7,530 nt of DNA from Pseudobdellovibrionaceae bacterium. GTDB lineage: Bacteria; Bdellovibrionota; Bdellovibrionia; Bdellovibrionales; Bdellovibrionaceae. Every line of letters starts with the position of its first letter. The stretch's first letter is position 1. Under the pieces are notes generated by a model. The model did no database searches, had not been told where the DNA came from, and saw only the letters and a program-made list of their open reading frames with translations. A program made the translations under genes and the position numbers. The DNA lies in the NCBI GenBank assembly GCA_014376325.1, contig JACMRP010000204.1:1-7530 (forward strand), given 5' to 3'. Shown one piece after another: positions 1 through 5,976 of this stretch.

Positions 1-2
1 AA

Positions 3-146
3 GTTTTGGAAGCCGCACTGAAATGGCCCGTTGGCCGAGTTGTGGTCAAGCGCCCGATCGGGGCGGAACAATTGTTACCCGGAGTCAGCCACGTTCATGA
101 AGGCAAGGTCGTGCGCTACGACGTCTACGTAAGGAAATCAGTATGA
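3..146 (+). CDS. rsmJ: C-terminal end of RsmJ-like 16S rRNA methyltransferase (5' truncated by window)
   Basis: An open frame enters from the left edge and gives 47 residues before the TGA at 144-146. It contains RVVVKRP followed about 20 residues later by GKVVRYDVYV. This closely resembles the C-terminus of E. coli RsmJ as I remember it, where RVVVKRP is followed by KGHRFDIYAG. RsmJ is the SAM-dependent enzyme that makes N2-methylguanosine at 16S rRNA position 1516. The SAM-binding and catalytic motifs lie outside the window, so identity rests on the tail alone. The stop overlaps the next start in an ATGA arrangement, and the AAGGA ribosome-binding site of that gene (131-135) lies inside this frame, so the two genes are probably translationally coupled. 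Another class I methyltransferase with a similar tail is possible. Confidence 0.68.
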   Translation, partial: VLEAALKWPVGRVVVKRPIGAEQLLPGVSHVHEGKVVRYDVYVRKSV

Positions 147-1327
147 TACTTTGGATTGCGGATTTGACGATTTTAATGACGGGTTTGTTTCTTTTCAGAG
201 GGGCGATTAGTCAGCTTGGTTCCTATTTTCAAAATCGCTTCCTGGCCTTTCCCGATAAGGGTGTAGGCACATTTAAAATGTTAGAGGGAACGGCTCTCTG
301 TGCCGTTAGCCATGGCAGTTTTTTGCAGAATCAATATGGCGCTATGGCGCTTTTGAATTCGAGATCATATTCGAAACATTACGCGGTTTTGTTACTCTGT
401 CTTGGAATTTTGGGAATGTGGACTACGTTATTCGGCGCCCTTGTGCTTTGGAAGATCGAAGCCAGTTACTTTATTGCCGCCGCGGTTGTATTTTATTTCT
501 CGGAGCGATGGTTCAGCAGAGGAAGACAAATATTTAAGATGTTACTCGGGTTGGGAATGCTTTCGATGGGTTCCGCGATGTTGATCCAGGCCCAGCCACA
601 GATCATCGCTTTGCTCGGAGAAAGTGATTTTCATTTCTTGCTTGCGGACGGCAGATTTGGCGCTCAGTTAGCGTTGCTCTTGGGATCATTTATTGTCACC
701 GCATTTATCGGTCTAGAGTCTTGGACGGTTTTTGTTGGAATCGCTTTTTTGGTTTCGGGTACTTTGTCTTTGAACGGGGCAGTCGCACTGGTGATCGGTG
801 AGCTGCTCGCGCACGTTTGGGTGATCGCTTGGCGTGCGCGCAAGTTAAACCAAGATGCAAAAAGCGTTTCTATTTCCTACGCGATTGCCGGTTCTTGCGG
901 CTTAATACTTGGGTTTTTTATTGCGGGCTTATTACGCACCGTATTCGCTTGGGGTTACACGTTTGAAGGTAATGAACTAGAAAATCGCGTATGGCAGTTT
1001 CTAGCGATGTTCATCGTGATAATTTTTTCGCAATTGATCCCGTTGATGGTTTGGGGGCACTTCGCGGCCCGAAAGAAACTCGAAGAGATCCAGAAAGGCG
1101 AATACTTCGCCAGATCGTGGCTGCATCAAGGGCTTCTTTCTAAAAGTTTCATCGCGTTTGTAATTGCGAATCTAGAAAAGCGACTGGGACTTCTTGAAAA
1201 GCAAACACGAGGACTCAGCCCCGAAGAATTAAAGCAAGTTCCTGCCACATTTCAAAAGCAGCACGAAACGGAAATAGCAAATTTATCTCAGTGGATTTCT
1301 CGCTCGACCCCATTCGATCGGACTTAA
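143..1327 (+). CDS. Polytopic membrane protein, degenerate Na/Pi-cotransporter-like
   Basis: This is a 394-residue inner-membrane protein. The ATG at 143 overlaps the upstream stop and has AAGGA seven bases before it. Hydrophobic segments lie near residues 3-20, 81-103, 108-119, 132-150, 175-206, 212-230, 245-268 and 287-306. A charged, mostly helical cytoplasmic-type tail starts at about 309. The opening GLFLFRG and the block from 181 (GSFIVTAFIG, then SGTLSLNGAVALVIGE) resemble the pattern of NptA/PF02690 Na+/phosphate symporters, which have two inverted repeats each with a QSSSA signature. A first repeat-like block lies at 49-68. At both expected positions the QSSS signature is absent (VSHGSF near 55-60, IGLESW at 189-194), and GANIGTT is replaced by IGELLAHV. 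The tail is shorter than a PhoU-like domain. The fold assignment is by eye and moderate. Phosphate transport should not be assumed. Confidence 0.55.
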   Translation: MILWIADLTILMTGLFLFRGAISQLGSYFQNRFLAFPDKGVGTFKMLEGTALCAVSHGSFLQNQYGAMALLNSRSYSKHYAVLLLCLGILGMWTTLFGALVLWKIEASYFIAAAVVFYFSERWFSRGRQIFKMLLGLGMLSMGSAMLIQAQPQIIALLGESDFHFLLADGRFGAQLALLLGSFIVTAFIGLESWTVFVGIAFLVSGTLSLNGAVALVIGELLAHVWVIAWRARKLNQDAKSVSISYAIAGSCGLILGFFIAGLLRTVFAWGYTFEGNELENRVWQFLAMFIVIIFSQLIPLMVWGHFAARKKLEEIQKGEYFARSWLHQGLLSKSFIAFVIANLEKRLGLLEKQTRGLSPEELKQVPATFQKQHETEIANLSQWISRSTPFDRT

Positions 1328-1445
1328 TTCAGAGTTACAAAGGCATCGAATTCTTTCTGATACTTAAGTACAAACATCGTCTTTTCTGCGAGGCGAGAAG
1401 GAAGGTCTGGTCAGCTCCGACAAAGGTCGGGAAATGTTTCAGTGC

Positions 1446-1474
1446 TTGGCCAAGCTCTCGCTACGGCATAAAAT
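1446..1474 (+). promoter_or_regulatory. Sigma70-like promoter directly abutting the phosphatase gene
   Basis: TTGGCC (1446-1451) and TAAAAT (1469-1474) are separated by exactly 17 bases, giving a partial -35 and a good -10 match. The expected transcription start falls at about 1481-1484, essentially on the A of the ATG at 1484. No Shine-Dalgarno sequence lies in the 20 bases before that ATG. If the promoter is real, the mRNA would be leaderless. Chance matches of this quality occur, so confidence is moderate. Confidence 0.45.
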
Positions 1475-1483
1475 AAAAATCCA

Positions 1484-2377
1484 ATGGCCAAAGAAATCGA
1501 ATCACTTAAAGAACGCATCCAGGAACTCGAGCAAGAACTTGCCGCTAAAACCAAAGAGTTAGCGAAGTACCGGCACGAGCTCAGCCGTGCGAACTCAACT
1601 TTGGAAAATATGATCGGCCAAGTGACCGAAGAGATCCGTATGGCTGGGGCGATTCAGAAGATTCTTTCGCCAACCCAATTGCCAAATATCAGCGGTTTTG
1701 AAGTCAGTACGAAGTACAATCCCGGGGATAAGTTTGGCGGCGATTACTTTGATATCTTCGAACACGAGGACAAACTAAAGTTCGGGGTCGTGATTGCAAG
1801 TTCGACGGGCTACGCAATGTCGGCTCTTTTTCTTTCTGTTTTGATCAAAATTTCTTCACAGATCGAAGCGCGCAAGGGTCTTGAGCCCCACAAAATGATG
1901 GAAGTTCTGTCGAAAGAACTTGTTCCCAACATTAAAAACGATGACAAGGCGAGCGTATTTTACGGCGTTGTGGATCGGCGGACTTTCGAACTGTCTTATA
2001 GCAGTTTGGGTCGTATCGAAGCGTGTCTGGAAGTGTATGGGGAAGATGGTCTGCAAAATCTAGAAGCTTGCGGTCCGGCATTTGGCAGAGATTTTAGTAC
2101 GCAGCCGCACAGCCTGAAGGTTCAGTTGAATTCACGGGATCGACTTGTCATAGCTACCGAAGGCGTAGTTCAGTCAGAAAATTCGGCCGGTCAGAAGTGG
2201 GGAGCCGAGGGCTTGCGCGAATCGCTCCGCATGGCTCCGCGCCAAGGGGTGCACGAACTTCGAAACGAGATTCTGCATCAGAACGAAAAATTCACCGGTC
2301 GAGCTAGTCCTCTGCGCGATCAGACCGTGATTGTCATGGAAGTTAAAGATAAAGTTATTAAGTTGGCTAAGAATTAA
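1484..2377 (+). CDS. Coiled-coil plus SpoIIE/RsbU-type PP2C phosphatase domain, metal site partly degenerate
   Basis: This is a 297-residue soluble protein with no signal peptide or membrane segment. Residues 1-45 form a heptad-rich coiled coil, the usual input or dimerisation part in such proteins. Residues 50-290 match the SpoIIE/RsbU PP2C-type Ser/Thr phosphatase domain: AGAIQKILSPTQLP, GGDYFD (85-90), ASVFYGVVD (156-164), TEGV (225-228) and RDQT (278-281). Family members normally dephosphorylate anti-anti-sigma (STAS) proteins. D87 and D279 are retained. The metal-binding Asp of the DVSGHG motif is replaced (I-A-S106-S-T-G-Y), and the Asp of TDGV is Glu (E226). Activity may therefore be weak or absent, and a binding role is possible. 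The ATG at 1484 has no ribosome-binding site but sits right after a promoter-like element. No STAS or anti-sigma gene is adjacent. Confidence 0.8.
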   Translation: MAKEIESLKERIQELEQELAAKTKELAKYRHELSRANSTLENMIGQVTEEIRMAGAIQKILSPTQLPNISGFEVSTKYNPGDKFGGDYFDIFEHEDKLKFGVVIASSTGYAMSALFLSVLIKISSQIEARKGLEPHKMMEVLSKELVPNIKNDDKASVFYGVVDRRTFELSYSSLGRIEACLEVYGEDGLQNLEACGPAFGRDFSTQPHSLKVQLNSRDRLVIATEGVVQSENSAGQKWGAEGLRESLRMAPRQGVHELRNEILHQNEKFTGRASPLRDQTVIVMEVKDKVIKLAKN

Positions 2378-2383
2378 TATATT
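2355..2383 (+). promoter_or_regulatory. Possible promoter for citrate synthase
   Basis: TTATTA (2355-2360), a 17-base spacer and TATATT (2378-2383) sit in a very AT-rich stretch that overlaps the end of the phosphatase gene. This would place transcription start near 2390 and leave a leader of about 60 bases before the citrate synthase ATG. The -35 match is poor. Because there is no terminator after the phosphatase gene, co-transcription from upstream is equally possible. Confidence 0.25.
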
Positions 2384-2436
2384 ATTAAAAATGTTTCGCA
2401 TTGCTGATTTTCGAAGCGGCAATTTAGTTGAAGTTC

Positions 2437-2444
2437 AGAAAGGA
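2437..2444 (+). promoter_or_regulatory. Ribosome-binding site fixing the citrate synthase start
   Basis: AGAAAGGA lies seven bases upstream of the ATG at 2452. It decides in favour of 2452 over the in-frame TTG at 2428, which has no Shine-Dalgarno sequence before it and would add eight residues unlike a citrate synthase N-terminus. Confidence 0.75.
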
Positions 2445-2451
2445 CATTCCA

Positions 2452-3576
2452 ATGGCAGACGTAGTAATTTATGAAGGCGCTATCGATAAGGGACTCGAAG
2501 GAGTTGTCGCATGCACCACCAAAGTATCCTTCATCGTTGGTGATTCGCTGATTTTCCGAGGATACACGATTGAAGATTTAGCCGCAAAATCAACCTTCGA
2601 AGAAGTGACGTATTTACTTTGGAATGACAAGCTTCCTTCAGCGCAAGAGTTGAGCGCATTCAGTGCGGAGCTTCATAAAGAGATGTCGCTTTCGCCAGAC
2701 TTCATCAAAGTTCTAAAAACGATTCCAACGGATGTTCATCCGATGGGTTGGTTGCGTACGGCCGTTTCTTTGATGGCCCACTGGGATAAGGACGCCAATG
2801 ATCTTTCGGTCGAAGCGAACAAACGCAAGTCTTTACGTTTGACCGCAAAGATGGGAACTCTGCTTTGCGCATTCGATGCGATCCGCAAAGGCAAAGAGCC
2901 TGTGGAACCAAAAACTGAAAAGTCGATGGCTTGGAATATGATGTACATGCTTGGCGGCGGCAAAGAGCCAAACGCGGAGCACGTCAAGGTCATGGACACT
3001 TGCCTGATTTTGCACGCCGATCACGAATTGAACTGCTCTGCATTTGCGACTCGCGTAACCGCGTCGTCACTTTCCGATTTACATTCCGCGATTGTTTCTG
3101 CCATCGGCGCACTCAAGGGTTCGCTTCACGGCGGAGCTAACGAACAAGTTATCTTGATGTTGCAAAAAATTGGCACCATGGAAAAAGCGCAACAATTTGT
3201 TAAAGCCGCTCTGGAAGCAAAAGAAAAAGTGATGGGTATCGGTCACCGCGTTTACAAAAACGGGGATCCGCGTGCGCGCATTCTTCGAGGCATCTCGGAC
3301 AAGCTGACCCAGGCTGCAGGAATTCACCACATGTATGAGATGTCGACGTTGATTGACGATACCATGTACAAAGAAAAGGGCTTGATGCCGAACGTGGATT
3401 TTTATTCCGCGACAGTGTATTTCGCGATGGGAATCCCGACAGATCTATTTACACCGATCTTTGCGGCTTCAAGAATCGCGGGCTGGTGTGCCCACGCCTT
3501 CGAGCAATACGCTAACAACCGCATTTACCGCCCCCGAGGAAAATGGGCGGGCAAAGAGGGCCTAAACCACACCTAG
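2452..3576 (+). CDS. gltA: Citrate synthase (short, ~375-residue type)
   Basis: This 374-residue cytoplasmic enzyme condenses oxaloacetate with acetyl-CoA to citrate, the entry step of the TCA cycle. The sequence opens with GLEGVVACTTKVSFI and FRGYTIEDLA, as in bacterial citrate synthases. Oxaloacetate-site histidines sit in LHADHELN (H188, H191). The catalytic residues are visible: H226 in KGSLHGGAN, H265 in GIGHRVYKN, and D316 in PNVDFYS. The length matches the short Gram-positive/archaeal/PrpC-like group rather than the roughly 430-residue E. coli hexameric enzyme, which carries an extra N-terminal NADH-responsive region. 2-Methylcitrate synthase (PrpC) is a close relative and cannot be excluded by motif, but no prpB or prpD gene is nearby. 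The gene is intact and ends ahead of a strong intrinsic terminator. Confidence 0.93.
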   Translation: MADVVIYEGAIDKGLEGVVACTTKVSFIVGDSLIFRGYTIEDLAAKSTFEEVTYLLWNDKLPSAQELSAFSAELHKEMSLSPDFIKVLKTIPTDVHPMGWLRTAVSLMAHWDKDANDLSVEANKRKSLRLTAKMGTLLCAFDAIRKGKEPVEPKTEKSMAWNMMYMLGGGKEPNAEHVKVMDTCLILHADHELNCSAFATRVTASSLSDLHSAIVSAIGALKGSLHGGANEQVILMLQKIGTMEKAQQFVKAALEAKEKVMGIGHRVYKNGDPRARILRGISDKLTQAAGIHHMYEMSTLIDDTMYKEKGLMPNVDFYSATVYFAMGIPTDLFTPIFAASRIAGWCAHAFEQYANNRIYRPRGKWAGKEGLNHT

Positions 3577-3578
3577 AC

Positions 3579-3608
3579 ACAACGCATTAAAGTACAACGC
3601 ATTAAGGT
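3579..3608 (+). repeat. Perfectly abutting 15-base tandem repeat after citrate synthase
   Basis: ACAACGCATTAAAGT (3579-3593) is followed immediately by ACAACGCATTAAGGT (3594-3608), differing at one position. It begins two bases after the stop codon and precedes the terminator. It is either a simple slippage duplication in the 3' untranslated region or a paired protein-binding site. Nothing else in the window shares the unit. Confidence 0.8.
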
Positions 3609-3640
3609 ACCAGGTCGCTTTTCCTGCTCAGAACGAATTT

Positions 3641-3669
3641 AGGGAGGTTTTAACCTCCCTTTTTCTTTT
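3641..3669 (+). terminator. Intrinsic terminator after citrate synthase
   Basis: AGGGAGGTT (3641-3649) pairs perfectly with AACCTCCCT (3652-3660), giving a 9-bp stem with a very short loop. It is followed by a T-rich tract (TTTTTCTTTT). This is a classical rho-independent terminator that closes the citrate synthase transcript. Confidence 0.93.
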
Positions 3670-3762
3670 CGCTCCTTTACTAAATTACATTCGCCGCAGA
3701 TCTGTATTTTTTCGGTCCAAGCCGGCGGCATTTTCGGGTATGAGAGACGCAATATTTCATTC

Positions 3763-3768
3763 GGGGGA
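3763..3768 (+). promoter_or_regulatory. Ribosome-binding site favouring the GTG start of the L,D-transpeptidase
   Basis: A GGGGGA run ends about four bases before the GTG at 3773. The upstream in-frame ATG at 3740 has no comparable purine-rich sequence. The GTG start also yields a compact, conventional signal peptide. Confidence 0.5.
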
Positions 3769-3772
3769 TCCT

Positions 3773-5320
3773 GTGAATTTTGTACGTTCTTTCATCCTTG
3801 CTCTCATCGTCGCGATCGGTTTTTTAAACGCACCTGCAGCGCACGCACTTCGTATCGATGCCGCTTCAAAAACGGAGTACATGAACGCCGTTAATTCCGT
3901 TTCGCTTGAAGACATGCGCACTTCGATCCAAAAGATCTGGGGCCATGGTCTGAATCCAAAAACCTATTGGACAGATTCTATGGAGCAGTCTTATCAAGCA
4001 GGCCGTGGAGCCGACGTGAAGCAAGTGGCGAATCAGAACTTCGTGCGCTTGTTACAAGATATCTCAATGGGCGCAGTTGATCCGGAAGAGATGCCGAACG
4101 ACGTCGCTATGAAATCCAAAGGTTTCATGAACGCAAAACAGCTTCAAGCACTGGTCACTAGCTCCGGCAATCAGGCTGAATTACTGATTGAAAATCTAGC
4201 ACCGCAAAGCCCTCCGTACATGGCTTTGAAAGCGGCACTGACCCGCATTTATCCAGCCTGCCGTTACAATCAGTGGCCGAATTTATCTGTTCCGAAGAAG
4301 AACTTAAAACTCGGTGTGAGCGACGCCTCTGTCGTAAATCTAAAAAAGCGTTTCCAATTGCTCGGATACCGAATCAGCAGCGAAAACGAAGTTGTTGACG
4401 CTGAAACTGTTGCCGCAATGAATGACGTCATGTGGAACATGCACGTAACTCCTGACGGCGCGATGAGCCCGGGCGGGCAACTTTATAAGTTCCTGAGCGT
4501 TTCGTGCATGGACCGAGTTCACCAGATCCAAGCCGACATGGAAAAAATGCGTTGGTTTCCGCAGCAGTTCGAAGACCGATTCATCCTTGTTAACTTAGCC
4601 TTCACATATTTCATCATGATCGACCGTAGCAACGGACAAAACGTGGCGACGAGCTTCCGCACGATCAATGGTCGTCCAGAGCGCCGAACCCCAACGATGA
4701 AAGATAAGATCGTCCGCGTAATTCTGAATCCAGCGTGGATCGTTCCGCCGACAATTTTCATGGAAGACAAGGTTTCAGAAATACGCGGTCTTCCGAGAAG
4801 TGGGATTCGCAATTACTTCGAGCAGCACAACTACGAAGTTTGGAATCGCGATTTGTCGAAGCGTTTGGATCCCGAGTCTATCGACTGGTGGGGACCGGCG
4901 TCGAGCTTGGATCAGTCGATCTACATCCGTCAGCGGCCAAACTATTTCGGTTCATTGGGCGTCGTAAAATTTGAATTGACTAACTCAATGTCCATTTATC
5001 TTCACGACACAAATCAACGCGATCTTTTTGTTGATCCATCTCGCACGATCAGCTCTGGCTGCATTCGTTTAGAGCGACCGATCGATGTAGCGGAGTATCT
5101 GTTGCAGGGAACTGAGTGGACTCGTTCGGCGATTGAATCGACAGTCGCTAAGCCAGGCGAAGTTTTAGATAAGAGCACGAACATCGTTCTGAAAAATCAG
5201 ATGCCCGTCTATCTGATTTTCCAAACTTCGACTCACACGAGCGACAACATCGTTCGATTCACAACTGACGTGTACAATCAAAACCAAGAGATCCTTTCAA
5301 GGTTTAATGCTGCCTTGTAG
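3773..5320 (+). CDS. Exported YcbB/LdtD-type L,D-transpeptidase
   Basis: This protein of about 515 residues would form 3-3 (mDap-mDap) crosslinks or exchange residues on periplasmic peptidoglycan. With the GTG start, residues 1-25 form a signal peptide: NFVR, a hydrophobic core, then AHA before LRID. An L,D-transpeptidase scaffold-like region follows, then a peptidoglycan-binding-1-like helical module at about 175-243, and the YkuD catalytic domain at about 270-445. Catalytic motifs are IYLHDT (H411) and SSGCIR (nucleophile C430, R432). RTPTM, NPAWIVPPT and the C-terminal PVYLIFQT segment also match the E. coli YcbB pattern. An in-frame ATG at 3740 would add 11 residues and is the alternative start. 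In predatory Bdellovibrio several L,D-transpeptidases act on prey or self wall, but nothing here shows which role this one has. A terminator lies upstream, so it probably has its own promoter, which I could not assign. Confidence 0.9.
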   Translation: MNFVRSFILALIVAIGFLNAPAAHALRIDAASKTEYMNAVNSVSLEDMRTSIQKIWGHGLNPKTYWTDSMEQSYQAGRGADVKQVANQNFVRLLQDISMGAVDPEEMPNDVAMKSKGFMNAKQLQALVTSSGNQAELLIENLAPQSPPYMALKAALTRIYPACRYNQWPNLSVPKKNLKLGVSDASVVNLKKRFQLLGYRISSENEVVDAETVAAMNDVMWNMHVTPDGAMSPGGQLYKFLSVSCMDRVHQIQADMEKMRWFPQQFEDRFILVNLAFTYFIMIDRSNGQNVATSFRTINGRPERRTPTMKDKIVRVILNPAWIVPPTIFMEDKVSEIRGLPRSGIRNYFEQHNYEVWNRDLSKRLDPESIDWWGPASSLDQSIYIRQRPNYFGSLGVVKFELTNSMSIYLHDTNQRDLFVDPSRTISSGCIRLERPIDVAEYLLQGTEWTRSAIESTVAKPGEVLDKSTNIVLKNQMPVYLIFQTSTHTSDNIVRFTTDVYNQNQEILSRFNAAL

Positions 5321-5363
5321 TTGCATTCCTTAAGGCCCGAAGGCCATAATGTTTTCTTCATCG

Positions 5364-5369
5364 AAGGAG
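5364..5369 (+). promoter_or_regulatory. Ribosome-binding site fixing the HIT protein start
   Basis: AAGGAG lies six bases before the ATG at 5376. An in-frame ATG at 5349 lacks such a site and would add nine residues that are not typical of the family. Confidence 0.8.
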
Positions 5370-5375
5370 ATTCTT

Positions 5376-5765
5376 ATGGCCTCAGTTTTCACCAAAATTA
5401 TCAACGGCGAACTGCCGAGTTACAAAATCTACGAAGACGATAAAATTCTGTCGTTTTTGACAATTGAACCCATTCATCTGGGCCATACCTTAGTGATCTG
5501 CAAAGAAGAAATAAACCATTGGACCGAAGTGCCTGCGGAGACCTACGCCCACATCCATGCCATTTCGCAAAAAATCGGCAAGGCGATACTCAAAGCGACC
5601 GGCAGCCCGCGAGTGGGCCAGATGGTGGCAGGCTTTGAGGTGCCGCATTACCATCTGCACCTTATTCCAGCTTGGTCGATTCCCGACTTGGACTTTAAGA
5701 AAGCGCAACGACGTTCCGACGACGATATGAAGAAAATCCAGAGCGAAATTATCAAACATCTCTAA
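5376..5765 (+). CDS. HIT-family (histidine triad) nucleotide-binding hydrolase
   Basis: This is a 129-residue cytoplasmic protein, a normal length for the HIT/Hint superfamily, which hydrolyses or transfers nucleoside monophosphates (Hint-type AMP-lysine or AMP phosphoramidates). It starts with the family pattern FTKIINGELPSYKIYEDD, followed by ILSFLTIEPIHLGHTLV. The histidine triad is HYHLHLIP (H91, H93, H95), where the middle His is the expected nucleophile, preceded by GQMVAGFEVP. The gene begins 55 bases after the L,D-transpeptidase stop with no convincing terminator between, so the two may be co-transcribed. The physiological substrate cannot be read from the sequence. Confidence 0.92.
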   Translation: MASVFTKIINGELPSYKIYEDDKILSFLTIEPIHLGHTLVICKEEINHWTEVPAETYAHIHAISQKIGKAILKATGSPRVGQMVAGFEVPHYHLHLIPAWSIPDLDFKKAQRRSDDDMKKIQSEIIKHL

Positions 5766-5855
5766 TTGAACCGTTTTGACCTTACCGCTACTAAATCATT
5801 TCTTGAAGAGCGTTACCTGGACCAGAAATCTCTAGCGAGCAACTCTTTAAAAAGG

Positions 5856-5861
5856 TATTAT
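5856..5861 (+). promoter_or_regulatory. Possible -10 element for the small transcript
   Basis: TATTAT (5856-5861), overlapped by TATAGT (5859-5864), lies in an AT-rich stretch about 40 bases before the small ORF. Start would be near 5868. The -35 region (TAGCGA at 17-base spacing) matches poorly, so this is tentative. Read-through from the HIT gene is the alternative source of the transcript. Confidence 0.35.
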
Positions 5862-5888
5862 AGTATTAATGCCCCTATGGGGGTTGAG

Positions 5889-5899
5889 AAGGAGGTGAT
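5889..5899 (+). promoter_or_regulatory. Extended (11-base) Shine-Dalgarno sequence
   Basis: AAGGAGGTGAT is complementary to the whole conserved 3' tail of bacterial 16S rRNA (ATCACCTCCTT as DNA), not just the usual 4-6 bases. An ATG follows at 5904, with eight bases between AGGAGG and the start codon, which is optimal spacing. No other gene in the window has such a site. Confidence 0.8.
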
Positions 5900-5903
5900 G
5901 CCT

Positions 5904-5951
5904 ATGACTCTATCAAGTGATATAAATATGGCGGAGGTGGCGGCTTCTTAG
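5904..5951 (+). CDS. Small ORF, 15-residue peptide MTLSSDINMAEVAAS
   Basis: An ATG at ideal distance from an 11-base Shine-Dalgarno sequence opens a 15-codon frame ending in TAG at 5949-5951. In-frame ATGs at 5877 and 5898 would lengthen it but are badly placed relative to the ribosome-binding site. The peptide is not hydrophobic, has no membrane segment or signal peptide, and lacks runs of one amino acid, so it does not look like a holin-type toxin or a classical amino-acid attenuation leader. The product is unrecognised. The strength of the initiation site and its dedicated terminator argue that it is translated, but coding conservation cannot be judged from one sequence. Confidence 0.4.
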   Translation: MTLSSDINMAEVAAS

Positions 5952-5976
5952 CCCCATCCTTTGCCTTTATTTCGCA

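Larger units (their letters stand above)
5880..5955 (+). promoter_or_regulatory. Long-range RNA helix enclosing the small ORF
   Basis: The 12-base segment 5880-5891 pairs along its full length with 5944-5955: ten Watson-Crick and two G-U pairs. The 5' arm includes the first bases of the Shine-Dalgarno sequence and the 3' arm includes the stop codon of the small ORF. Ribosome transit would melt it. The G run 5879-5883 can pair either with the upstream CCCC (5872-5875) or with the downstream CCCC (5952-5955), so the two folds exclude each other. Confidence 0.5.

Noticed and set aside
1414..1435. TCCGAC-AAAG-GTCGGG hairpin after the transporter-like gene
   Set aside because: The stem is short and not followed by a T-rich tract, so it is not supported as a terminator.
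1291..1476. 61-codon frame overlapping the end of the transporter-like gene
   Set aside because: No ribosome-binding site, it starts inside the preceding gene in another frame, and the product is unlike a protein domain. The promoter-like element for the next gene lies within it.
5334..5345. GGCC-CGAA-GGCC hairpin between the L,D-transpeptidase and HIT genes
   Set aside because: Only a 4-bp stem and no T-run follows, so it is too weak to call a terminator.
5766..5951. 61-codon frame starting with TTG immediately after the HIT stop
   Set aside because: The upstream part has no initiation signal. Only the last 15 codons, behind the extended Shine-Dalgarno at 5889-5899, are supported as a separate small ORF.
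5904..5951. Holin-like type I toxin peptide
   Set aside because: Such toxins also have strong ribosome-binding sites, but they encode a hydrophobic membrane helix. This 15-residue peptide is polar to neutral.
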